A model generated the notes under the pieces. It ran no database searches. It was not told the DNA's origin and worked only from the letters and a program-made list of their open reading frames with translations. A DNA stretch of 64,000 nucleotides. Origin: Leptospira wolbachii serovar Codice str. CDC. GTDB lineage: Bacteria; Spirochaetota; Leptospiria; Leptospirales; Leptospiraceae. Both the position numbers and the translations under genes were made by a program. Below are positions 28,545 through 36,623 of the stretch, piece after piece. Every line of letters starts with the position of its first letter. Within the stretch, counting starts at the first letter, position 1. The stretch covers positions 946,001 to 1,010,000 of the forward strand of contig NZ_AOGZ02000014.1 in assembly GCF_000332515.2 (NCBI RefSeq), in the 5' to 3' direction.

Positions 28545-28679
28545 ACTTTTCCCCGAACATGCTCAGGCTTCTTATGAAAAGCCTCACCCATTCCGCAACC
28601 AATAAGCTATTTACATTTCCAAAATGGAAACACCAATAAATCATCTTGATCAAATTCAACTTCATTAGAAAAGAAGGCC

Positions 28680-29159
28680 ATGGCAAAAAGTAAATTATTG
28701 GAAATGCACAATGTCGGAATCGTAGTTGAATCCCTCGATTCGGCAATTTCTTTTTTCGAAGAGATAGGGCTGACATTAGAAGGTCGCATGGCAGTGGAAG
28801 GAGAATGGGCGGGACGAGTTACAGGACTTGCAAATCAAAAAGTTGAGATTGCGATGATGGTGACTCCTGATGGACACACCCGACTTGAACTTTCGCAATT
28901 TCTTTCCCCTAATACGATAGCTGACCATAGAATCGCTCCTGTTAACTCACTTGGCTACCTTCGGATCCTGTTCCGAGTGGACAACCTTGACGAATTGTTA
29001 TCTCGACTAACAAAGTTTGGTGCTGAACTTGTTGGTGAAGTCGTTAATTTTCAGAATATCTATCGGCTCTGTTACATTCGTGGGGTGGAAGGAATTCTGA
29101 TTGGACTCGCAGAACAATTGGGAAGTCAAACAGCGACAGACATTCTCGAAAATGAATGA
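28680..29159 (+). CDS. VOC/glyoxalase-fold protein
   Basis: A 159-residue protein with the vicinal-oxygen-chelate fold: MHNVGIVVESLDSAISFFEE at the start and LGYLRILFRVDNLDELLSRL for the second module. The candidate metal residues are a His in the first strand (His10) and Glu positions in the later strands; an exact set cannot be assigned. Family members include glyoxalases, dioxygenases and resistance proteins. GAAGG precedes the ATG closely. It lies 135 nt after the TetR gene, and may share its transcript. It could act on the same small molecule as the redox pair, but that is inference. Confidence 0.85.
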   Translation: MAKSKLLEMHNVGIVVESLDSAISFFEEIGLTLEGRMAVEGEWAGRVTGLANQKVEIAMMVTPDGHTRLELSQFLSPNTIADHRIAPVNSLGYLRILFRVDNLDELLSRLTKFGAELVGEVVNFQNIYRLCYIRGVEGILIGLAEQLGSQTATDILENE

Positions 29160-29220
29160 ATTGGAAATTTCGCTAATAAGATGGTGATCTATAAAAATTT
29201 AAACATACTCAAAAAGAATA

Positions 29221-29249
29221 TTGACCAGGAATATATCACGGTATATACC
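29221..29249 (+). promoter_or_regulatory. Promoter and palindrome of vapBC
   Basis: TTGACC (29221-29226), a 17-nt spacer and TATACC (29244-29249) form a good promoter. The palindrome GGTATATACC (29240-29249) overlaps the -10, as expected for VapBC autorepression. Start of transcription would fall at about 29256, at the ATG, so the message may be leaderless. Confidence 0.65.
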
Positions 29250-29256
29250 ATAATTC

Positions 29257-29487
29257 ATGCAAACAGCAAAAATATTTATTAACGGTAGAAGCCAAGCAGT
29301 CAGAATTCCAAAAGAATTTCAATTCAAGGGAGAAGAAGTTTTTATACAGAAAGTGGGAGATGCTGTTATTCTAGTTCCCAAAAACAAGGCATGGAATACC
29401 TTTCTTGATGGTTTGAATGGTTTCACTACAGACTTCCTTAAAGAAGGGAGAATTGATTTACCTGAATCAGAAAGAGAGAGTTTTTGA
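29257..29487 (+). CDS. vapB: VapB-type antitoxin
   Basis: A 76-residue protein with an AbrB/SpoVT-type swapped-hairpin DNA-binding N-terminus (KIFINGRSQAVRIPKEF), the classic VapB signature, and a C-terminal tail (LNGFTTDFLKEGRIDLP) that should occupy the toxin active site. VapB neutralises VapC and, with it, represses the operon. No Shine-Dalgarno lies before the ATG. The stop overlaps the vapC start by one base. Confidence 0.93.
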   Translation: MQTAKIFINGRSQAVRIPKEFQFKGEEVFIQKVGDAVILVPKNKAWNTFLDGLNGFTTDFLKEGRIDLPESERESF

Positions 29488-29885
29488 TGTTCCTTCTCGA
29501 TACAAATATTTGTATTTTTCTAATTAAAAAGAAAAACCAACTACTTTTAGATAAATTAAAAAGAAATCATAACAAAGGTATTTCTATCTCATCTTTAACA
29601 TTAGCGGAGCTTGAATTTGGCGTCGAAAATAGTGCCCATAAGGAGAAAAATCGACTCTCTCTCATTGAATTCCTAACTATTTTTGAGATATTACCTTTCG
29701 AACAAAAAGACACTGAAGCTTTTGGAAAAATTAAAGCCGATTTAAAAAAATCAGGGAAAATCATTGGATCTATCGATGCTCTTTTAGCTGCTCAAGCGAT
29801 TTCTCGAAACCTAATCTTTGTAACAAACAATACTAAAGAATTTGAAAGAGTCAAAAATTTAAGAATCGAAGACTGGACTTTATAA
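29487..29885 (+). CDS. vapC: VapC-type PIN-domain ribonuclease toxin
   Basis: A 132-residue PIN domain. ATG at 29487 overlaps the vapB stop (TGATG); a TTG one codon earlier is the alternative. Acidic active-site residues are visible: Asp5 (FLLDTNICI), Glu41 (LTLAELEFG) and Asp97 (IGSIDALLAA), plus the usual FVTNNTKEF near the C-terminus. VapC toxins cleave specific RNAs, often initiator tRNA or rRNA; the target is not predictable here. All catalytic residues are present, so the toxin looks intact. Confidence 0.93.
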   Translation: MFLLDTNICIFLIKKKNQLLLDKLKRNHNKGISISSLTLAELEFGVENSAHKEKNRLSLIEFLTIFEILPFEQKDTEAFGKIKADLKKSGKIIGSIDALLAAQAISRNLIFVTNNTKEFERVKNLRIEDWTL

Positions 29886-30042
29886 ATCGATCACTTTGTA
29901 TAAAATGAGTTAGTAGCTACGCGGCTTGGCTTACCTTCAACAACTTCGGAACAAGCACTCACTTTCTTGGATAAGAAATCTATCTCTTACAGTCCGTCTT
30001 CTGATTTATCGACTAGTTCAAGGTTCAAAATAAAGCAAACTA

Positions 30043-30738
30043 CTACTTCGATTCATTTATGAATTTTCCCTTAATAAATTTATCAATATAGACCAAATTC
30101 CCTTTTTCATCATAAGTATTTCTAATACCATCAAGTTGACCATCCCGATACAGAGACTCCTGAAAAATGCTTCCATTTGGAAAGTAGCTTAAACAGACTC
30201 CGTTTCTTTTTCTGTTCAAATAGCTGCATTTAAGATGTTTCTTTCCATCTTCATATCCAATTTCTACATCACCATTTAAGTTATCATTGAGATAAACTGC
30301 ATTTCCAGCAAATTCTCCATCTGCCCAGTATAAATTCCATATTCCCTCTTTTTTTCCTTCTATATAGTTACCGCTTTCCCATTTGGATAGCTCTAAGTTA
30401 AATACAGCATCTGCCGGAATTTTTTTAGGTTTATACTCTGGTGGTAGATATTTTTTTACTCTATTGGTCCTATTATTTTGGAATCTTTGATAAAATTTCC
30501 CGTGATAGTAAAGAGTATCATAACTAATACCTGAATGCTTTTTATCAATTTTACTTTCCGATTGAATAACTCCTTCTAGATCCCAAATTTTAATTAGTCG
30601 AAAATCATCATTTTCTTTTACAAGTTTGTAGCATTTTTCGTCAATACATCTCTCTGCATTAGTCGGTAAATTACTTGGTCTGGCAAATAATCCAACAACA
30701 ATAAAAAATGAAATAAGAACTTTTAAGTTTCTTTTCAT
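30043..30738 (-). CDS. Exported MORN-repeat (YwqK-like) protein
   Basis: A 231-residue protein. The N-terminus (MKRNLKVLISFFIVVGLFA) is a signal peptide. From about residue 130 come MORN-type repeats: GNYIEGKKEGIWNLYWADGE, then LNGDVEIGYEDGKKH, RNGVCLSYFPNGSIFQESLY and LDGIRNTYDEKGNL. Such repeats occur in YwqK-family proteins, sometimes called antitoxins, but no toxin partner is next to it: vapBC lies on the opposite strand with its own antitoxin. The role is unknown. Two Cys in the N-terminal domain (ERCIDEKCYKL) may form a disulfide. Confidence 0.85.
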   Translation of the reverse strand: MKRNLKVLISFFIVVGLFARPSNLPTNAERCIDEKCYKLVKENDDFRLIKIWDLEGVIQSESKIDKKHSGISYDTLYYHGKFYQRFQNNRTNRVKKYLPPEYKPKKIPADAVFNLELSKWESGNYIEGKKEGIWNLYWADGEFAGNAVYLNDNLNGDVEIGYEDGKKHLKCSYLNRKRNGVCLSYFPNGSIFQESLYRDGQLDGIRNTYDEKGNLVYIDKFIKGKFINESK

Positions 30739-31083
30739 ACACTATTACTTTTAGTCCTATTCCCTGTGGGATTGATGAAAAAAATTGTTATATCCTTCTT
30801 TAGTATTCACAAGCTGAATTTGTAGAGAAATTTTTATAACTCATCATTCTTTCTTTACCCCTAATACTTGTTATCAGATCCTTCTCTTCACTTAATCTTC
30901 AGAATACTACTTGATGATTATCAAAAATCAAATCTTCTAATATTTTCTGGAGCTAATATCAAATTTCATAAAACTATAAAACTCCTGGCTCTGAGGTCTG
31001 CTCCTTGAAGAATACCTCGCCCATTTCGCAAACCATTTGTTCCTTGCGGCTATTGACTTCCCTCATGGGGATTTAACACGTAT
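30739..31083. other. Intergenic stretch without a recognised feature
   Basis: About 345 bp between the MORN gene and the second 5S repeat. It is AT-rich with stops in all frames. I see no gene, RNA or repeat in it. The promoter of the MORN gene should lie in its left part. Confidence 0.5.
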
Positions 31084-31085
31084 AT

Positions 31086-31110
31086 AAAAAAAGCCAACCT
31101 TTCGATTAGC
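31086..31110 (-). terminator. Second terminator of the 5S repeat, copy B
   Basis: Same 7-bp stem, GAAA loop and seven-T tail as at 23472-23496. Confidence 0.7.
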
Positions 31111-31246
31111 TTTCCATTTCATAAAATTCAAACCGGCAAAGCTGCGCAGTGACCCGTAGGGAACGAGCAGGCGACATTCGCGGAGCAAACTATGTTTGCC
31201 TAGCGAATAGTCGCGGACGGCAGCCGGCTCACACAAACCGTCCAGA

Positions 31247-31280
31247 AATAAAAAAAGCGTGAACCTAAGTCCACGCTTTC
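31247..31280 (-). terminator. First terminator of the 5S gene, copy B
   Basis: Same AAAGCGTG/CACGCTTT stem and T run as at 23632-23665. Confidence 0.85.
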
Positions 31281-31297
31281 GTATGAGTTATTAGTGC

Positions 31298-31418
31298 TAA
31301 CCCGGCAATGTCCTACTCTCCCATTGAGCGAACCCAATAGTACCATCGGCGATGAGAAGCTTGACTTCCGTGTTCGGAATGGGAACGGGTATGGCCTTCT
31401 CTCCATAATCACCAGGAG
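31298..31418 (-). rRNA. rrf: 5S ribosomal RNA, copy B
   Basis: Identical to copy A over the whole gene. Upstream sequence is unrelated to that of copy A except for a possible promoter: TTGACT stands at the same 28-nt distance from the conserved GGTAATT, with a weak -10 (TACTTAT). Sharing the position but not the sequence suggests independent promoters that were kept or rebuilt. Confidence 0.95.
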
Positions 31419-31507
31419 TAATTACCATAAGTACAGGGAGGTGCAGTAAGTCAAACACTTCACCAAGAAAAGGTTGCGTTTTTTTGCGAAACTGAAACTT
31501 TTTCTAT

Positions 31508-31972
31508 ATGTCGGAAGTGACGGAACCACTAGTAAAAACGGAAAAATTCACGGTGATGGGACTTCGTATCCGAACTTCCAACGCGCCGGGGGATGCTGAT
31601 ATTAAAATACCTGCCGTATATTCTCGGTTTTATAAAGAAGACATTCCCAAACAAATGGAAATCTTGCGAAAATTTGATCCACTCTTTGGTGTGTATTTTA
31701 ATTATGCATCGGATGAAAATGGGGCTTACGATTTTTTGTTAGGTTATGCTGTGGAACCAAACGCAGAAGTGCTCGCTGGAATGGAAAAGGTTCAGATCAC
31801 TCCACAAAACGGTCGTTACTTTCAAATCCAACCAGGGGCTCCCGAGGAAGTTGTTCCGAAATTTTGGGCAGAAATTTGGAGCCATCCAGAAATTCCAAAA
31901 ATCAGAACCTACCAGATGGATTGGGAAGAATATTCGGAAGCGGGTATCAGAGTTTTTTTATCTACAAAGTAG
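31508..31972 (+). CDS. GyrI-like effector-binding-domain protein
   Basis: A 154-residue stand-alone protein of the GyrI/AraC effector-binding fold: FTVMGLRIRTSNAPG in the first strand, IPAVYSRFYKEDIPKQM in the first helix, DFLLGYAVEP in the central strand and RYFQIQPGAPEEVVPKFWAEI in the second half with the usual internal symmetry. The family binds small hydrophobic or cationic molecules; some inhibit gyrase. No DNA-binding domain is fused. It starts about 80 nt from the 5S copy B and reads away from it. No clear ribosome site precedes the ATG. Confidence 0.8.
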   Translation: MSEVTEPLVKTEKFTVMGLRIRTSNAPGDADIKIPAVYSRFYKEDIPKQMEILRKFDPLFGVYFNYASDENGAYDFLLGYAVEPNAEVLAGMEKVQITPQNGRYFQIQPGAPEEVVPKFWAEIWSHPEIPKIRTYQMDWEEYSEAGIRVFLSTK

Positions 31973-32013
31973 AAGTAGAAAGCTGTATGTAATCCACAAT
32001 CCGAATCGATTGG

Positions 32014-32772
32014 TTATTCGGTGATTGCGGTGGCCAGATTCTTTGTTTCCTCTTTTCTTTCTTGCACTAGTTCTCGCCAATCATTGACAACCCAAACCCA
32101 AATTCCCACAAACAAAGATGTGGCGATCCAAAGCCCAATGGTGGAACCAGGAATCAAAAGAAAATCAACAACCCCATGTTGCATAACCGCTAACAAAAAC
32201 CCAAAACCAATATAGAGTCTTTTATTTGCTGATTCCAATTTAGCATTACTCTTTAACAAAAACAAAGAGAAACAAAGATTAATGAGTAAATGGATATTGG
32301 AAGAATGAACGGTTCTAGCAAAAAACAGATCTAATTTTTTTTCCTCTGGTTCCCTGGCAATGTAATGTGTGTTTTCGATAAAGGAAAATCCCATGGCTAC
32401 GAAAGAGCCAAACAAAACTACATTGGGAGAAAAAGTTTTTGTTTTTTTATCATAACCCAATACAAAAGATAAAATCATAATAAAAAATATTTTGAAAGTT
32501 TCTTCAGTGATTCCCGCTTGAATGAACGCTAGGTGGGCTGTTTGGGAAAGGAGACTAATTTTTTTCTTCGGCATAAAATCGGTTTCAGGCCAAAGGATGG
32601 GGTGGAGACGTAGAATAAGATCTGTAGACAACCACCCAAAAACCAAAGCCAAAAGAATTCCTAAAACTTCCTGCCATCCTTTCTTCGGTTTGTATGCTTT
32701 CCAAATGACTATGGCCCAAGGAAGAACCGTAAGTGATCCAATTAAATAATCAAAAAACCCAACTTCTTTCAT
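32014..32772 (-). CDS. PrsW-family intramembrane metalloprotease
   Basis: A 252-residue, about 8 TM protein with all PrsW motifs: Glu90-Glu91-x-x-Lys94 (ITEETFKIFF), Phe129-x3-Glu133 (FSFIENTHY), His156 and His199-x3-Asp203 (MQHGVVDF). PrsW of Bacillus cleaves an anti-sigma factor; related bacterial proteins have other or unknown substrates. The start overlaps the stop of the upstream TonB-like gene by 4 nt, so the two are translated together. No anti-sigma factor gene is adjacent; the TonB-like membrane protein is a candidate substrate or partner, which is inference. Confidence 0.88.
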   Translation of the reverse strand: MKEVGFFDYLIGSLTVLPWAIVIWKAYKPKKGWQEVLGILLALVFGWLSTDLILRLHPILWPETDFMPKKKISLLSQTAHLAFIQAGITEETFKIFFIMILSFVLGYDKKTKTFSPNVVLFGSFVAMGFSFIENTHYIAREPEEKKLDLFFARTVHSSNIHLLINLCFSLFLLKSNAKLESANKRLYIGFGFLLAVMQHGVVDFLLIPGSTIGLWIATSLFVGIWVWVVNDWRELVQERKEETKNLATAITE

Positions 32773-34577
32773 TCTGATAACTCTTCCATATAACGGCCGT
32801 CAAATAAGTTGATCATTTCTTTTTGTAAAGGTGTGGGAACAAATTCAGGGTCAATGGGACCATTCCAGAATAACTCAGTTACTCGGATGTCATTTTTGGT
32901 TCCAGGTGGTGGCATGAGTGGACCCAAACTCTCTACAAGTTGTAAGGTTCGTAAATCTTGGTCCGGATAATCGGAGGCTTCGACAAGTTCCACATCGATC
33001 ACATCCCCATCTTGAGTGATGGTATAAGCAACTACAGAAGAATAAGGATGAGGAGCTTTTGCCCAATAATCCATATAACTTTCAGGAATCCGCATCTTTG
33101 CTGAGATATAATTAGAGTAAGTGGGTGGGACTTTTTTCCCGCGAATTTTTTTTATATAACCTTTAACCGGGCCATTGTCCGCTACTTTTTCGTTGGAGAT
33201 TTTTTCCCCTTTCTCTTTGTTTTCGGTTTCATTTCCTGTGACAATTCCACCATTGAGTCCCTTGGTATCGTCAGGAACATTTGGATCGATAAAATAGAAT
33301 TCCATTTTTTCAGGCCGAAAATGTTCATTTTTTTGTGAAGACTGGTCTTTCTTTTTATTCCGCTGGAGTGTGATCGGAATAAGAAAAACAAGTGAAATCA
33401 AAATCAAATGAAAGAGTAACGACAGTGGCAAAACATTTCGAAATCCTTTGCGTAAACCCGGTTTAAAAAATGGTTCTGACTCACCAACTTTGTCTTCTTT
33501 AACTCCTAAGTTCTCCAAACTAAAAGATTTTTCGAGTAAGTAAGAGGAATAAAAGTATATTCCGACAAGGGCTAAAACGGAGAATCCCGCATAAGCTACG
33601 TTTTGTGCTGAGATAAAAAAATCTTTATCGGGAACTCCAGGTTTTAATCCAAACCCTGCTAAAAATTGAATTCCAAAGATAGGACTTAAATAAGAAAAAA
33701 CCCAGACTGCTGAAAACAAAAACAAAAGGAGAGTTAAAAATAAAATCGGAAATCCGCGCCAGTATTCATAAACATAGACATGTCCAAAACCAGGAAGGAT
33801 CCGATCTCGAAATTTTGCCTTTTCTTTTACCACTAGTTCCAACCGAAATGGGAAGCGACTTTGGGATACAACTGCTGCTTTCCATCTCTCTCGAATACGA
33901 ATTCCTTCCATATAACGCAAATAAGGTTTTGCAATGAGGGAAGGGATTTTGTTTCGATTAAAACTAAAAAGCAAAATACAAAGGGAGATCGAATAATTAA
34001 ATACAAATTGGTAAACATCCACAAGTGGGGCCAGTGGCGAAAGTGATTTGTTCGGATGTAATTTTTCGGAGAAGTATTGAAATCCCAAATTAAGAAGAAG
34101 AGCAAGGAATAAGACTAGTAGAAGTGTATCAAATTTTGCATCACGGATTCGCATCTCAGTACGAATTGTGGAATGGGGATTTTCTGTTTGTAGTTTTGTT
34201 TTTCGAACTGTCTCTCTTTTTTGGTTACGGCTTCGGCTGTGGAGATAGTTCGTTAGGAGTAATAAAAAACAAAGGATTACAAATCCAAACTTCAACTGAA
34301 GGCTTCTGGAATCTTTGGCAAGGAATTCGTTGATCACTCCTTCCCATTCCAATCCGGACCTATGGAGAAGTTCCACGGGATAGAATACAATCCAAGAAAG
34401 GATATAAACTGCAATGACGGCTAAGGCACGGAGGCGTAGCCTAAATTCACCTGGGAAGGCAAAGAGGATACCAAAGGCCAGAAATGGTCCCAAAGAAAAC
34501 AAGGGGGACATCCAAAGGAAGAAGGTTAAGGATTTTTTAGCCCAGGGAGAGAGTGTTTTTACGTTTGCCGAATCCAT
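32769..34577 (-). CDS. Multi-TM membrane protein with C-terminal TonB-like domain
   Basis: A 602-residue protein. The first about 400 residues hold roughly 8-9 membrane segments, with a polar insert near 110-150. A periplasm-facing low-complexity part (GNETENKEKGEKISNEKV) leads to a C-terminal domain of about 110 residues with a TonB_C-like pattern (APHPYSSVVAYTITQDGDVI, then ELVEASDYPDQDLRTLQLVESLG). TonB transmits inner-membrane energy to outer-membrane receptors; canonical TonB has one TM, so this is an unusual architecture, closer to BlaR/M56-like membrane-TonB fusions but with no zinc-protease motif seen. It shares a 4-nt overlap with the PrsW gene. Confidence 0.7.
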   Translation of the reverse strand: MDSANVKTLSPWAKKSLTFFLWMSPLFSLGPFLAFGILFAFPGEFRLRLRALAVIAVYILSWIVFYPVELLHRSGLEWEGVINEFLAKDSRSLQLKFGFVILCFLLLLTNYLHSRSRNQKRETVRKTKLQTENPHSTIRTEMRIRDAKFDTLLLVLFLALLLNLGFQYFSEKLHPNKSLSPLAPLVDVYQFVFNYSISLCILLFSFNRNKIPSLIAKPYLRYMEGIRIRERWKAAVVSQSRFPFRLELVVKEKAKFRDRILPGFGHVYVYEYWRGFPILFLTLLLFLFSAVWVFSYLSPIFGIQFLAGFGLKPGVPDKDFFISAQNVAYAGFSVLALVGIYFYSSYLLEKSFSLENLGVKEDKVGESEPFFKPGLRKGFRNVLPLSLLFHLILISLVFLIPITLQRNKKKDQSSQKNEHFRPEKMEFYFIDPNVPDDTKGLNGGIVTGNETENKEKGEKISNEKVADNGPVKGYIKKIRGKKVPPTYSNYISAKMRIPESYMDYWAKAPHPYSSVVAYTITQDGDVIDVELVEASDYPDQDLRTLQLVESLGPLMPPPGTKNDIRVTELFWNGPIDPEFVPTPLQKEMINLFDGRYMEELSE

Positions 34578-34640
34578 TCTTTAGTCTTATCTCAAGGAAA
34601 ATACTTTGAATTTTCATGGAAAACAAAAAATTTGGCGGAT

Positions 34641-36041
34641 ATGGCACAGCCGAAAGAGAAAGAAGAGCAGTCGCTCAAACCCATAGTAGCAGTCTCCAAA
34701 CGAAGAGGCTTTGTTTTCCCAGGATCCGAAATTTACGGAGGCCTCTCCAACACATTTGACTATGGCCCGAACGGAATCGAAGTATTAAACAATCTAAAAA
34801 GACTTTGGTGGGAATACTTTGTTCATAGACGGGACGATGTTTTGGGGCTTGATTCCTCCATCCTCCTCCACCCACGCGTTTGGGAAGCATCTGGCCATAT
34901 TTCCAACTTCAATGATCCCCTTATGGATTGTAAAAAATGCAAAACACGAATCCGAGTGGATAAGTTTTTGGAAGATAAAGAAGGGGAAGGTGCCGCTACC
35001 GGAAAAAGTTTAGAAGAACTCACAAATACCATAAGAGACAAAGCTTATGCCTGCCCTACCTGTGGGACGGTCGGAAGTTTTACGGATGCCCGCCAATTCA
35101 ATTTGATGTTCAAAACATCCCACGGTGCCTCCGAAGAAGGAGCCACAGACATTTACCTTCGCCCGGAAACGGCCCAAGGGATTTTTATCAATTTTAAAAA
35201 CGTAACCCAAATTGCTCGAAAGAAAGTTCCTTTTGGAATTGCCCAAATCGGGAAGTCCTTTCGAAACGAAATCATGGCTCGCCAATTTATCTTTCGTACT
35301 CGCGAGTTCGAACAAATGGAGATGGAATTTTTCTGCGAACCAGGAACCCAAAAAGAATGGTTTAAGTATTGGGTCGACTATTGCATGGACTGGCTCGTAA
35401 ATGTAGTCGGACTTAAAAAAGAAAACCTACGTGTCCGCGAACATGAAAAGGAAGAACTTTCTTTTTATAGTGATTCCACAAGTGACATTGAATACAAATA
35501 TCCCTTTGGTTGGGGAGAACTTTGGGGTGTTGCTTCCAGGACCGATTACGACCTTACCCAACATGAAACCTTTTCTTCTGAAGATTTGAAGTATCATGAT
35601 CTGGATGCTAAGAAAAAATACCTTCCTTATGTGGTAGAACCAGCCCTTGGTCTCAACAGACTTTTCCTTGCCGTCCTTTGTGATGCGTATGAAGAAGAAA
35701 AATTAGAAAAGGATGAAATTCGCACCGTCCTTCGTTTTGGAAAACGAGTGAGCCCAATGAAGGTGGCGATCTTTCCTTTGATGAAAAAAGACGGACTGGA
35801 TGCCAAAGCTAAAGAAATTTATGCGGACCTACGAAACCACTGGTATGTAGATTATGATGACAGTGGTGCTATTGGAAAAAGGTACCGCCGCCATGACGAA
35901 ATTGGAACTCCGTTTTGTATCACTGTGGACTACGACACAATGAGTGATGGAACGGTCACCATTCGGGAAAGAGATTCGATGAAACAAGAGCGAATCCCAG
36001 TGGCTGAACTAAAAACTTACCTCATCAATCGAATGGTTTAG
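34641..36041 (+). CDS. glyQS: Glycyl-tRNA synthetase (dimeric, class II)
   Basis: A 466-residue enzyme charging tRNA-Gly. Start taken as ATG 34641 (MAQPKEKEEQ); an in-frame TTG at 34632 adds three residues. Class II motifs are visible: motif 2 FRNEIMARQFIFRTREFEQM and motif 3 GLNRLFLAVL. A zinc-binding pair appears as CKKCKTR and CPTCGTV. The length and single-chain form match the alpha2 type found in spirochaetes, not the alpha2beta2 type. It is followed directly by an acetyltransferase gene and is divergent from the TonB-like gene. Essential housekeeping gene. Confidence 0.97.
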   Translation: MAQPKEKEEQSLKPIVAVSKRRGFVFPGSEIYGGLSNTFDYGPNGIEVLNNLKRLWWEYFVHRRDDVLGLDSSILLHPRVWEASGHISNFNDPLMDCKKCKTRIRVDKFLEDKEGEGAATGKSLEELTNTIRDKAYACPTCGTVGSFTDARQFNLMFKTSHGASEEGATDIYLRPETAQGIFINFKNVTQIARKKVPFGIAQIGKSFRNEIMARQFIFRTREFEQMEMEFFCEPGTQKEWFKYWVDYCMDWLVNVVGLKKENLRVREHEKEELSFYSDSTSDIEYKYPFGWGELWGVASRTDYDLTQHETFSSEDLKYHDLDAKKKYLPYVVEPALGLNRLFLAVLCDAYEEEKLEKDEIRTVLRFGKRVSPMKVAIFPLMKKDGLDAKAKEIYADLRNHWYVDYDDSGAIGKRYRRHDEIGTPFCITVDYDTMSDGTVTIRERDSMKQERIPVAELKTYLINRMV

Positions 36042-36509
36042 GTGATTAGAGACCTAAACGAATCCGATAGAAACCAGACCATCGAACTCGTAAATCAGTT
36101 TTATCGTAAGGTAAACGAACTCGAGTTAGATGGTCTTTTTCGCATCCGCCCACGGGCCGCAACCAAATTCACCGATATCTACTTCAAACTCATTGGAACT
36201 GGCAAAGTGTATATGCGTGGGTTCTTTGAAGAGGCGGAACTTGTATCTTTACTCATTGGTCGGGTGGAAGAAAAACCCCATTTAGAAGAAGAAAGAAGCC
36301 TATTTATCGATCTTGCCGTCACCAAACTCGGCAAAAAGAAAAAAGGATATATGTCTTCTCTTCTAGAAGATGTAGACCTTTGGTGCAAAGAAAAATGCAT
36401 CCCGGCGATTGAGCTTAGGGCCATTTTACAAAACGAAGAAGCAGTGAAGTTCTGGGACAAATCTTCCTTTGAACGGTTTTATATTCGTTACCGCAAACGA
36501 GTTTTATAA
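36042..36509 (+). CDS. GNAT-fold acetyltransferase-like protein
   Basis: A 155-residue protein starting with GTG immediately after the glyQS stop. The opening MIRDLNESDRNQTIELVNQF is typical of GNAT enzymes, and the C-terminal part (LRAILQNEEAVKFWDKSSF) matches the N-x-A-x-x-F-Y/W region. The acetyl-CoA loop is degenerate (LGKKKKGYMSSLL rather than R-x-x-G-x-G/A). It probably uses the glyQS transcript. Substrate unknown. Confidence 0.75.
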   Translation: MIRDLNESDRNQTIELVNQFYRKVNELELDGLFRIRPRAATKFTDIYFKLIGTGKVYMRGFFEEAELVSLLIGRVEEKPHLEEERSLFIDLAVTKLGKKKKGYMSSLLEDVDLWCKEKCIPAIELRAILQNEEAVKFWDKSSFERFYIRYRKRVL

Positions 36510-36526
36510 AAAGATAAAATAGACCA

Positions 36527-36549
36527 TTTGGTTTTGGACGCAAACCAAA
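36527..36549. terminator. Hairpin between convergent genes
   Basis: TTTGGTTT (36527-36534) and AAACCAAA (36542-36549) form an 8-bp perfect stem with a 7-nt loop, 18 nt after the acetyltransferase stop and before a convergent gene. There is no T run, so it is only a candidate. Confidence 0.3.
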
Positions 36550-36623
36550 GGGAAACCAATTCTTTCGGGCTATTTTCATGCGACAGATATTACCGAACTA
36601 TTTTAGCTTTGGCAAGTATAGTT

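Larger units (their letters stand above)
31084..31428. repeat. 5S rRNA repeat, copy B (direct repeat of 23470-23813)
   Basis: 345 bp matching copy A with three differences, all in the downstream tail; the 5S gene itself is identical. The T/A change falls in the three-base loop of a GCAAAC/GTTTGC hairpin, leaving the stem intact. Confidence 0.95.

Noticed and set aside
29886..30042. Possible transposon remnant between vapC and the MORN gene
   Set aside because: No terminal inverted repeats or transposase fragment could be seen.
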